Under the pieces are notes generated by a model. That model saw nothing but the letters and a program-made list of their open reading frames with translations. It made no database searches and was not told the origin of the DNA. This document shows, one piece after another, positions 11,493 to 21,106 of a DNA stretch of 64,000 nucleotides. Location: the NCBI GenBank assembly GCA_033297075.1, contig MU858161.1, positions 56,870 to 120,869 on the forward strand, written 5' to 3'. Every line of letters begins with the position of its first letter. The first letter of the stretch is position 1. This DNA is from Rhypophila decipiens (Eukaryota > Ascomycota > Sordariomycetes > Sordariales > Naviculisporaceae). The translations under genes and the position numbers were made by a program.

Positions 11493-13317
11493 ATGCTTTC
11501 TTCCACTGGTTCCGGGATGTTTTCTTTTTGTCAAACAGGACCAGCGGACCTCCAAGGTTCCTGGGATACAGCAGCTGAAGGCCAACAGAACTATGCCGAG
11601 TTTCCTGATGCTGTGGACTATTATGCCGGAGACGCCGAGGACTATGTTCTCCCCTTTGGCCAGATCACTCCCAAGCCGGACCACATGGATGCCATGGATG
11701 ACCTCCACGCGAGATGGACCCCTGCTGCCGCAGTTGAGGCCAAGGCTCCGAAGGCGGAGCCTATGCGCCGGGTCACATCCCGCAGCTCGACCGGGAGCCA
11801 CAAGCACCGGAGCTCCAAGCTCTCTTCTGCCTCGTCCAAGAAGGGCCGCTCCAGAGTGCAATCTATTCTATCATCTGCACAAATGTCAAAACTTGACATG
11901 ACAGGTAATGCATCTGCCTATCAGGATGGATCTGTGACAGACGGCCGCCTGATGGACGTGCAGCAATACCTTGCCCAAGATCTGGACTCGCTCTCTGTCT
12001 CGCCCCATGTGAACGGACCAGCCTTCTACTCGGGCATGATGGGATACCCGGACGGACTGTCCTACACTGCCGACCTGGGCGCTTCCATGGTCCAGCACGT
12101 GAACCCCCAGGTCTTTGACACCGGCCTCCAGGGCCACTCTCCTCATTCGTGGGGCTCGCTGAGCCCCGGTGACTCCCGCATGTCTTCTCCGGGTGTTCTC
12201 GACGGTGTCTCTGACGACATGTGGTCTGCTGTGCCCTCTGCCTCTTCCCCCGGCGGAAGCCAGAACTCCAGCTCCCCGCCCTTCCCCGGCCAGTCACCAA
12301 GGTATGTTGCCATCAAAGACTCACCGTCCCTCTCCACACTGTCTTACATTTTGGATGATTTCAGGATGAGTCGGAAATTGGATGCTTCCCAATATGTTGC
12401 CGCCGAGGACATGCATGGAAACATGGTCTCTGCTTCTGCCGAGGACGCCTTCTCTCTGCCACCTCCTTTCAGCTCTCGCCGTCTGAGCGGCGAAGGTGAG
12501 TCTGCCCGGGACCATTATCTGTACAAGAATGTGCAGCCCGACAAGACGGACGGCCTGTTCCACTGCCCATGGGAGGGCCAGGCCAGCTGCAACCACAAGC
12601 CCGAGAAGCTCAAGTGCAACTACGAGTAAGAACCCCCCACGCCTTTTACGTCCCCCTCATAGCTAATCTCCTTTCCCCCATGACAGCAAGTTTGTCGATT
12701 CTCACCTCAAGCCATACCGCTGCAAGGTTGAGGGATGCCAGAATGCCCGCTTCTCCTCCACTGCTTGCCTCCTCCGTCATGAGCGTGAGGCCCACGCCAT
12801 GCATGGCCACGGAGAGAAGCCGTATCTGTGCACCTATGAAGGATGTGAACGCTCGCTGCCCGGACATGGATTCCCACGCCAGTGGAACCTCAGGGACCAC
12901 ATGAGGAGAGTGCACAACGACAACGGCGCGCCTGTCCAGCCGACCTCGCCTCCCTCCTCCGGAAGCAACACGGCTTCCCGAGGCCGGAAGAGGAAGACCG
13001 ACAGCCAGGAGAAGCAGTCCAGCCAGGACAAGGCTAGCGGACGAAAGTCGTCCAAGGCTTCGCAGGAGGCTGCCGCCAGTGCCGCCAAGGCTGCCGAGGC
13101 CCAGGCAAATGCCGAGATTGACGCGTGGTGGAACCACCAGAAGGCGCTCCAGAGCCTTGTTCAGGAATACGTCCACCCGGATGATCCCCAGAGCCTTCAG
13201 TACATCAAGAATGCCCAGGACCACTTGACTGCCATGGGCAAGATTTCCCACGAGCTTGTCGCCAGCAACAAGGCCGAGGTGCTTCAAAGACCTTATGGCC
13301 GTTCGTTCAAGGGTTGA
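11493..13317 (+). CDS. C2H2 zinc-finger transcription factor, probably Con7-like
   Basis: Exons 11493-12301, 12365-12625 and 12687-13317 give 566 aa. The N-terminal 260 residues are disordered. The block from about residue 330 holds a degenerate finger, then two clear ones: YRCKVEGC followed by HEREAH, and YLCTYEGC followed by HMRRVH. A basic linker (RGRKRK) and an Ala/Lys-rich helical tail follow. From memory the finger block resembles Con7-type regulators of conidiation and infection-structure formation; this is not a database match. Intron 12626-12686 restores the frame around KCNYDKFVDSH. Intron 12302-12364 is 63 bp and stop-free, so retention would add 21 residues. The start is uncertain, because a pyrimidine tract plus CAAACAG near 11522-11540 could be an acceptor just inside the assigned N-terminus. 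Confidence 0.8.
12302..12364 (+). other. In-frame, stop-free intron of the C2H2 gene
   Basis: The donor is GTATGT at 12302 and the acceptor TTTCAG ends at 12364. The intervening 63 bp is a multiple of three and contains no stop codon, so both spliced and unspliced mRNAs would be translatable. Confidence 0.65.
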
Positions 13318-13325
13318 ATGACTTG

Positions 13326-13385
13326 GTAAGTCTTTTGTCGCGCCTACACTAGCTTTATCGATTCACCTGCTAACCTTTGGACCAG
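13326..13385 (+). other. 3'-UTR intron just after the C2H2 stop codon
   Basis: A GTAAGT donor starts 9 bp after the stop codon. A GCTAACC branch site and GACCAG acceptor follow, making a 60-bp intron typical of this genome. The exon junction would lie within about 10 nt of the stop codon. Confidence 0.6.
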
Positions 13386-14498
13386 AGAATTCTGGATTGG
13401 ACTTTATGCTTTTCCTTTTTCTCTTTTCTTGCAAGTGCATCGCCGCCAAACATGATGGAGAAAACAAGGAACAATGACCTGCCCGGACACAACAGAGCAA
13501 GCAGCCCAATGGCCTGCTCGCCCGCCCGCCAAACGCCGCGCCGCGGTGTTCTTGGACACGTGCCTCCCGGATTGAAGATGTCCTTTCATTCTTCGGAAAT
13601 CAAAACAACAAGAAAAAAGATAGTGTGAGCTATGCGGTTTCTCCGTATCTCGACCGGCAGTCGAGACACGAATGAACCTTACATTCATTCCAAGAAGTAC
13701 TCTTCTTTTCTTCTCCTTTGTTTCACCACAGGCTTCTTTTTTCCTCTTGATGACGATGATGGGATCTCAAACAAACATGGTGGAGGCAAAATGGGGGATG
13801 ATGAGAAATGAATTTTTCTTGAGTAATATGACAAACAAACAACAGAACAGATAGGACACAGGATAGCTTTTTTCATGTTTTTAGATAAATTTTGTACGCA
13901 AGGACAATGGGCAGCACAGGGATAGGTAGCATCATATGAAGGAGAAACATGAGGAGTCGGGCGTTTCATAGCATATATCTTGGGGGGTTTTTTTTTGGCT
14001 TGGATTGCTTTTAATGACTTTCTTCTCTTGTTAGTTTATATAGCCTTTGCTTTGCTTTATTCTTCATATTGTTATTTTATTATTGATGGTGTTATGAGTT
14101 ATGATTTTGATGATGAAACCCATTAGCTACGATAGTTTACCTTTTTTTCTTCTATTCCTTTTTCTTTTTACTTTTCCGTTATGTGTAGATAGATACTAGA
14201 ATCATTGTCGGATCATGCATGATAATATTATGACTTGCTGGCAGGGCAGGATATATTTACTTGTCGTTGCCTGACCTTTTTACTTTTTCGTTCTATAGAT
14301 TAGCGTTGGGTATGTGGTTTAATACTTACTTGCTTGCTGTCTGGTCTAGTCTGTGTTGATGTATCATCTTTTTAGGGTAGAAAGGAAAAGGAAAAGGAAA
14401 ACAACGCAGGGATAACAGCTGCCTACTTTACCTACTTACACTACGATAGTGACATGTTTTTCTTTCTTGAGATGTACTGTTTCATATTTAGATGGCTC

Positions 14499-14725
14499 GG
14501 GGGGGGGGGGGGGGGGGGGTTTTTTTTTTTTAAAAAAAAAACACCGGCTAAAAAAAAAATTTTTTTATATAATTAAAAAAAAAAATTTTTTAAACATTTT
14601 TTTTTAAAATAAAAAAAAAAAGGNNNNNNNNNNTCGCTCGCTGGCGGGCGCCCGGGCGCCCCCGCGCCCCCCCCCCCCCGCCCCCCCCCGCCCCCCCCGC
14701 GCCCCCCCCCCCCCCCGCCCCCCCG

Positions 14726-14756
<31 letters not shown>
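14499..14756. other. Assembly gap (10 N at 14624-14633) with artefactual homopolymer flanks
   Basis: A run of 21 G is followed by long T and A runs up to the Ns. After the Ns comes about 120 bp of almost pure C with occasional G. Poly-G on one side and poly-C on the other of a nominal 10-N gap is the pattern expected of no-signal reads from two-colour sequencing extended into a gap. This DNA should not be interpreted biologically. Confidence 0.9.
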
Positions 14757-14757
<1 letters not shown>

Positions 14758-15060
14758 TCTCTGTTATTAATATCATAGCACGTCGTACATATCAAGTTGT
14801 ATATATAAGGTATACATATATATGTATATACCTTTGTTAGTAATCTTCTCATAAATCGGCTTAAGGAATGGAGATATATATATCTATTGTCTTTGAGTTT
14901 AGAGTTTGTAAATAGAGTTTAGACTCAGGAATGAGTGTAGGCACGAGTGACTAGTTTTGCATCACGACTACAAAAAACCAAGAATAAAGTATATATCTGT
15001 ATATCTATCTTGAACAGATGTAAATACATCTTTAATCTAGTAGTGGTCGTTGGATTTGGG

Positions 15061-15083
15061 TTTCTTTCTTTCTTTCTTTCTTT
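15061..15083. repeat. TTTC/TTCT microsatellite
   Basis: About five tandem copies of a CTTT unit lie in AT-rich intergenic DNA. Confidence 0.8.
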
Positions 15084-15915
15084 ATAAGGTCCTTAACATG
15101 TATTCTAGCGTCCATTTATAACATATTTTCCCTTTCCCTTGGACCTCGGACACTTGGACTTGGACTTCTGCATCTATTGCAAGAAAGAAAGAACTCGAGT
15201 CTTTGGTAAGATAGTACTATCGTTTATATATATATATCTATCTGTTGAAAAAGATGCTGTAAATATTATTAATATATTATGCCTTAAAGACCAAAAGGCA
15301 GAAACTACCTAGAAGAGACGTTGGTATTGAGAAGCTCGACAGATCCTCCCTTGCTAGTAAGTACATATGTAACCTTGGGTTACCTACGTCTGTGACAGGC
15401 CTTGAAGGCTAAAAGAAATACGGCCTGTTGTAGCCCAGATATTGCTTTTATTTTAAAGGGCCTCTGCTTGTATGACTGTCGATGAGGTGCCTCTCTGGCA
15501 TGCCTCAAAGGAACTTATAAATAAAACTATTCGAAATTTTATTTTCTAGATGAGTCTCCAAGTTTATTTTCACCCAAGCATAGTGTGTACAGTCCTGATA
15601 TCGGCATGTATTTGCTTTATAACTGAGAGGTGAAGTGGTTGTATTATGGAGTCTGCGACCTGTTTAATAGAGGCATCGAAAGCTAGTCAAGGTTCTGGTC
15701 CTGTATTATCTATCTAATATTATCATCTGCTCCTTCTGTTGTTGCCTTGTTCCTTCAGTCTACCTACCCCTTTTCCCTTCCATCGGCCCGTCCACCCAGC
15801 TGTGCCTCATTGTCATCTCTCACCAGACGCGAAACGCTGCTTGACAGAAAGATGAGCTTTCCTTCCAACAAACTTTCTCAAGATAATTCCCCCAGTGAGT
15901 TAATTTGTCTGCCTT

Positions 15916-16807
15916 TTACTCAGGCAACCCATCCTGCCCCGGCAGAACAGTCCCATTAAGCTTGGCATTCTTGTGCGCCCTCGCAACATAGCTATAGCTA
16001 GGCATCCACTGGTCAATCCAGCCATACAACTCGGCCGCGCCAGGTACATGTCTCCAGTCCCTCATCAAGTCGCCAAAGACGGCAAACAAGCTGACCACAT
16101 TGACTCCGGCGCGGAGCATCTGCGCGTTGGCGATATCGCGGACGGAGGGGGTGCCGGTGCCCGAGGATTCGATCACGGCCCAGACCGAGTATCCCTCGGC
16201 CCGCAGAGAGCGCGCGAGGAAGGCGGTGCACACGTCGGTGACGATGCCGGCGATGATGATTTGCGTGCGGTTGGTTGCTTTGATGGCGGCGCGGAAGTCG
16301 GGGTTGTCCCAGGCGTCGACCTCGCCGTTGCGCCGGATGAGGGGCGCTTCTGGGTACCAGTCGCGGATTTCTTGGGGGATTAGGCCGTTGGGGCCTGGTA
16401 AGAGAAGAGGTTAGTTGTTGGGAAGAGAGGATGCAACGGGAAGGGTGTGTTTGGACGTGAACGTACCAACTTCGGCCGACGAGGTCATCACCACGGGGAG
16501 GTCGGTGAATACGGTGGCGAGACTGGCGTAGGCTAGCATGTTGTGTCTGGCCATGATGGGGTCCCAGTCGTGAACCATCTGGAAGAGACCCTCCTGGATG
16601 TCAACGATGACTAGGACCGAGTTGTTCTTCTCGAGTCTCTCCCATGAGAAGCCTGGCGAGTTGGTTGCTTTGTTAGCTTCGGGGTCTCATGACATATGAT
16701 GAGCATCATATTGGCAATGAACGAGGAGAGAGAAAAGACTGACTGTCCGCAACGGCAGTGCTCGCCAGCAGGGCGGCAGAGAGGAGGGAGGTGATTCCGA
16801 ACTTCAT
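15916..16807 (-). CDS. Secreted YcaC-like isochorismatase-family hydrolase (three exons)
   Basis: Exons 16807-16744, 16652-16467 and 16394-15916 give 242 aa. The protein opens with a signal peptide (MKFGITSLLSAALLASTAVAD), nearly all of exon 1. The hydrolase domain follows, with the first acidic catalytic residue in VLVIVDIQ (Asp39) and the nucleophile in GIVTDVC (Cys139). Segments such as RRNGEVDAWDNPDF and the HDWDPI region resemble the bacterial YcaC branch more than true isochorismatases; the third residue of the usual Asp-Lys-Cys triad is not obvious. Introns are 91 bp (GTCAGT donor) and 72 bp (GTACGT donor). The substrate is unknown: the family cleaves isochorismate, nicotinamide or small amides. 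A TATA box lies about 150 bp upstream. The gene is divergent from the secreted SET-domain gene at 18962. Confidence 0.85.
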
Positions 16808-16952
16808 TGTTGCTGAAGGATATAAACAAGTATGGAGTGCTGAAATCTCGTCAATTGAATCCAGAAGGAGGTCAAGATGGGTTGATCAGCTTGCTCTGTT
16901 CTGTTCTGCTCTGGATGAATCTTGTTTGAACTCAAGCTGGGCCATCGAGCCC

Positions 16953-16960
16953 CTTTTATA
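16953..16960 (-). promoter_or_regulatory. TATA box of the isochorismatase-family gene
   Basis: The minus strand reads GGGGTATAAAAGGGG, a near-consensus TATA box about 150 bp upstream of the start codon at 16807. It suggests a focused, inducible promoter. Confidence 0.6.
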
Positions 16961-18961
16961 CCCCGAGCTCTCTGCCCTGGTCACCACCTTGACAAGCTCA
17001 TCTTGATGAAAGAGAAAATCTTTCTCCCGAGGCTCAAGCAGGATTACCAACCACAACCCCAGCCTTGCCGTCTGGTTATTCACGGCGTCGGTGATACCCA
17101 AGCTATTGCTATGGTAAACACACCGCCATCGGGCCTGTAAGTCCTCCTATTCACCAGAGGATGAACCCTTGACCCGACTACGGCGGCCTGGGTTGAAGAG
17201 ACTGTAAACATCATCAGTTACTCATCACAGTTACACCCAAGCCCTCGCCATGGAGATCTGCAGCCTTAGACTCCATCCGTCAACCACGAGACCGGGATCT
17301 GGCCAAGATGAAGTGATTGCTGAGCATGGTCAAATCATTGTTGACTTGCTAAGGGGCTACCCAATGACGAGAAGGTGTATAACCGTATGTACGAGCTGTG
17401 TAAGCCGTTGGTCATTCATTGACTTGGTATGCACCCAATCTGCCAAGCATCTCAATACTACGGTCCTGAAAAGCGGACGACCGACAGGTGCTCCGTACGA
17501 GTTCCCTGCCGTGGAACCTGCAAGTCGCCCAGTCGCCTAACCTCGCCGACCCGCCGTTGGAAGTCGGATCCAGTAGGTCATATGTACGGGCTGATTCAGC
17601 ACCCATATCTAGCGCGTTGATTTTACATTAGCATTTCTCTAGCGTTTTGAAGGAAAGTACCCATGGCAAGCTGTAGACCAAGAGATTCCGATATTGATAT
17701 CCGGAGGTGAGTGTCCGTCCGGCTGGTTGGCAATGCGGTGGTGCCATGTAGCAGAGTCGTGGACTCGGGATCGTTACAGATTGGTGGTCCATGGACGTAA
17801 CGTCCTATCCCGATATCTGGTAAACAAACGCCATGAATCGGATATATTACAAACGTGCCTCGTTCGGAGGAGAAAACGGGCACGGGTGGCTTGACGAATC
17901 CCGCCACTTTGCTTTGTCAGGACCCATCATGAATTTGAAATGGTGAAATTGTAGGAACGCTCTTGAGAGCTTCTCGAATGGTGTTTAACCGGCTCCAGTA
18001 CGGACATGGCCCACCGGCGTGGATATGTGGAGAGCAGGTGTCCATTGAAGAAAAGTCTTGGCGATCGACAAATGGCGGAGGCGGAGAAGACACCAAGCGG
18101 GTATCCATAGTGGCCCGTTGGGCAGGTTGCCTGTGGAGAAACGTTCTGGAACGTTGAAAAAGAGAAACAAATCCTGACCAATTCTCATTTGTTTCTTTCT
18201 TGTTCATTGTTCCCCAGCATCCAAAAGGTGCCCCTGAGGCGTGGCATTGGAGTAGGTAGGGTAAATAAACTTACTACGGGGTATTGATTCCAGAACATCA
18301 AGAGAAGAGGCCTGCAAGTTGTTTCTGCGGCAGATCTGACACAGACAGGCACGTGCTCAAGCTCAAAATCTGCGCCTCTTTTTCTTCAAACATGAAACCT
18401 TCTCCTTGTTGCCCCGAATCCCAGTCACTCCTTCCCACCTGCTTACCCCCGTGCAGAGCAAAACGCCGTACCTATAGTGCCGATGGGAGCCCGGAAAAGG
18501 CAAGAACAGGCGGTTTCAGACCCAACAGCTTAGCGCTGGGGCACGGCCAGGCCCAAGTTTTAGCCCAGGTGCCTCCAGATCTTCAATGCTACCTCTGAAA
18601 GCCTCGCCCAGACCCTTGGTGGTATAGGTAGCGGTCCTTCCCGCCGCCATGGACGGCGACAAGAACTTATTCTTCTTGGTATCCTCTCCACTTCAGTGTA
18701 GAGTTCCTTCGTCGTCGTCGTGTTTTCCAATTATCCCAGGTCCCATTCCGGAATGCAGCGTCCTTGATTTTATCCTTGGGTAATTGTAATTGAGTTCTTG
18801 GTTGCGCCGCGGTTTTGCTTGCCGGTTATTTGGGCTTTTCTCTCGATTTCCAGTCGTTTATACGGAGTATTCATCCTTAGCACATACGACACTCACTTCT
18901 CATTCAGACACCTCATTTTCGCGCCAAAATCAGTTACCTCTTCACTCTTTCACGGCCAACC
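16961..18961. other. Divergent promoter region between two secreted-protein genes
   Basis: No coding frame here resembles a known protein. The region must hold the regulatory DNA of both flanking divergent genes. A TACGGAGTA word lies at 18861-18869, about 93 bp before the SET-gene ATG. Confidence 0.6.
18861..18869. promoter_or_regulatory. TACGGAGTA element upstream of the SET-domain gene
   Basis: One of four exact copies of this 9-mer (either orientation) noticed in the window, all intergenic. Its function is unknown. Confidence 0.3.
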
Positions 18962-20350
18962 ATGAGACAGTCACAACTTCTCTCATTATATGCCGCGCTG
19001 GCCCTCGCCCACGGCGGATGCCATGGTTCAAAAGAGGCGGGAGATGGCCCGCTTGATGCGTTAACCTCGGAAAAATGTCTGTCAGAGCCGCAGATCGGAG
19101 CAGTAGAGCAGGAAACTCTTCTGGGACAGCCGACTGGGGATAACAGCAACTGGCAACCTCAATGCAATAATGGGACCTGCCAAAACCCTCACTCACACGG
19201 CTGGTCTCACTCCCAGCCATGCTTCAAGAGCACCAAGACAGATGAAACCTACTGCGTCTTCAGCGACGACAATTTTGCCGAGGGCAGGGGAACCTCCTTC
19301 GTCACCACGTCCACCCGAGCTGCTCACCTTGCCTCATATCCAGCCTTTACCGAGCCCGAAACCATCAAGGGCACTAACCAGGACCTTGTGAGGACCATGC
19401 CGGCAGTCTATGACATGCAAGAATTCCCCGGCAAGGGGATGGGACTTGTAGCCAAGAAGGACATCAAGCGAGGCGACCTCATCATGGCCAACACAGTCTC
19501 CCTGATGATAGACTACAGAGTATTCGAAGAGCTTCCCGAGGACGAGTGGATGGAGCTGCAGGCCTCGGCTGTGGACTACCTTCCGGGTCCCCATAAATCG
19601 GTTATAATGAACCTTTCGACTCATGACGGAGGCGACCTCACTCACGTCCAAAAGGTCAACAAGATCACCACGACCAACGCCTTCGACATTGACCCGCGCG
19701 CGGACGATGCCGAGCAGGACAATGGCTTCTTCGTCGTCTTCCCCGAGATTGCCCGCATGAACCACGACTGCCGGGCCAATGCCGACTACTACTTTGACCA
19801 CAACACGCTCACCCAGTACATCCACGCCATCCGGCCCATCAAGGAAGGCGAGGAGATCACCCTGTCGTACATCAACCCGCGGATGAAGCACGAGGCCCGC
19901 AAGCGCAAGCTCGAGCGCATCTGGGGCTTCAGCTGCGTCTGCCATCTGTGCACGCGGAAGCCGGCCCGCATCGCGGCCTCGGACTCGCGCATCCAGCAGA
20001 TCAAGGAGATTGCCGAGGATCTCCAGAACCAGGACGGCGACAGCCGGGCGAACCCGCAGATGGCCGAGCTGTTTATCAGTCTCCATGAGCAGGAGGAGCT
20101 CTGGGGCATGATGTACGAGGCCTACACCTATGCTGCGCAGGAGTACAACGGCGCGGGCGACCCGTGGACGGCCATCAAGTACGCGCAGCTGGCGGTGGAG
20201 TGGGGCATCACGGCTGTTGGACCGCTCGAGAGCAATGTTGTGGATATGAAGAAGCTGGCTGAGGATCCGTGGTCGCACTGGTCGTGGATGACGAGGACCA
20301 GGAAGAAGAACGGATGGGGCAAGAAGAAGCCGTCTGAGGAGGAGGACTAG
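18962..20350 (+). CDS. SET-domain protein with N-terminal signal peptide
   Basis: An intronless frame encodes 462 aa. Residues 1-22 (MRQSQLLSLYAALALAHGGC) look like a cleavable signal peptide. A Cys-rich segment follows (residues about 60-100). The SET domain spans about residues 145-310: GKGMGLVAKKDIKRGDLI, then the RMNHDCRANADY motif matching the SET NHxC box, then GEEITLSYINPR with the catalytic-site Tyr. CVCHLC after it fits the zinc-binding post-SET cysteines of SMYD/SET5-like proteins. The C-terminal 130 residues are helical and end in a basic/acidic tail. SET proteins are lysine methyltransferases, mostly nuclear or cytosolic, so entry into the secretory pathway is unusual; the compartment and substrate are unknown. 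The start is the first ATG of the frame. It is divergent from the isochorismatase-family gene. Confidence 0.85.
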   Translation: MRQSQLLSLYAALALAHGGCHGSKEAGDGPLDALTSEKCLSEPQIGAVEQETLLGQPTGDNSNWQPQCNNGTCQNPHSHGWSHSQPCFKSTKTDETYCVFSDDNFAEGRGTSFVTTSTRAAHLASYPAFTEPETIKGTNQDLVRTMPAVYDMQEFPGKGMGLVAKKDIKRGDLIMANTVSLMIDYRVFEELPEDEWMELQASAVDYLPGPHKSVIMNLSTHDGGDLTHVQKVNKITTTNAFDIDPRADDAEQDNGFFVVFPEIARMNHDCRANADYYFDHNTLTQYIHAIRPIKEGEEITLSYINPRMKHEARKRKLERIWGFSCVCHLCTRKPARIAASDSRIQQIKEIAEDLQNQDGDSRANPQMAELFISLHEQEELWGMMYEAYTYAAQEYNGAGDPWTAIKYAQLAVEWGITAVGPLESNVVDMKKLAEDPWSHWSWMTRTRKKNGWGKKKPSEEED

Positions 20351-21106
20351 ACAGACTGGGTCTGCTGGGTTGTATAAAAAGGGAAAGCAAGGGCGTTTGA
20401 TATATTTGGACGATGATTATTTGTATTTTGCTTCCCTGGGCTTCGTCATGGAGTTTGGGTATCCTGGGATATTGCTTGGAGTGTTTGGGGTCATTCGTTA
20501 GCTTGAAAGCCCGGGAATCTGGGTACTAGTTAGTGCAGAGTTCTGTAACATTTCTGCAGGTATATGCACAAAAAGAATGCAAAGACCTGGTTTAAGATAC
20601 AGATTAAACTACAAGTATTACTATAGGAGCATGTCTCAATTTGTCTCGCAGTATTGTTCGATGTTGTTTATTAATGGACGGCTTCCCGCTGTAGACAAAG
20701 GAAATATTGGATATGTCCGCACAGTACCTGATACACCGTACCGTACAGTACAGTGCCCTGCCCGCCCCAGACCTAGGTAGTCGGCGGCTCTGTCATAGGC
20801 GGGGCAGTGATGGTAACGCAGTGCGGGGTTACTCTTATCATCCTCCCTCAAGCAAGGAAATCAAAAAGCTCCCGATCTGCAACCTTGATGTCTTCCAACT
20901 GAAGCCAACCTTGTCGTCACCATCTTGCGCCATCACCTCTCCACTTCATCTCTACTAGGTACCTGCTCAAATTAATCAGCAACCGGAGAGAAGAAATTGC
21001 GGCGGCATCTTCGGACCTCTCTCACGACCTGAATCGTCCCTCATTTCCGGACGCCGTTTACAACTAGCTCTCATTCACAAACCTCACCCATTCGCTTCCC
21101 CCATAT
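20351..21106. other. Intergenic region between SET gene and Yap1-binding-like gene
   Basis: It holds the 3' UTR of the upstream gene and the promoter of the downstream one. A short run of overlapping GTAC/CCGTAC words occurs at about 20730-20755. No gene was seen. Confidence 0.6.

Larger units (their letters stand above)
13386..15915. other. AT-rich gene-free region containing an assembly gap
   Basis: Apart from the first few hundred bases, which are probably the C2H2 3' UTR, this stretch is clearly more AT-rich than its surroundings. It contains many TATATA runs and no recognisable protein similarity. It may be the relic of a mutated repeat, but no terminal repeats or domains are visible and the gap interrupts it. 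Confidence 0.65.

Noticed and set aside
14573..14852. Glycine-rich frames over the poly-C region
   Set aside because: They translate homopolymer artefact and cross the N gap.
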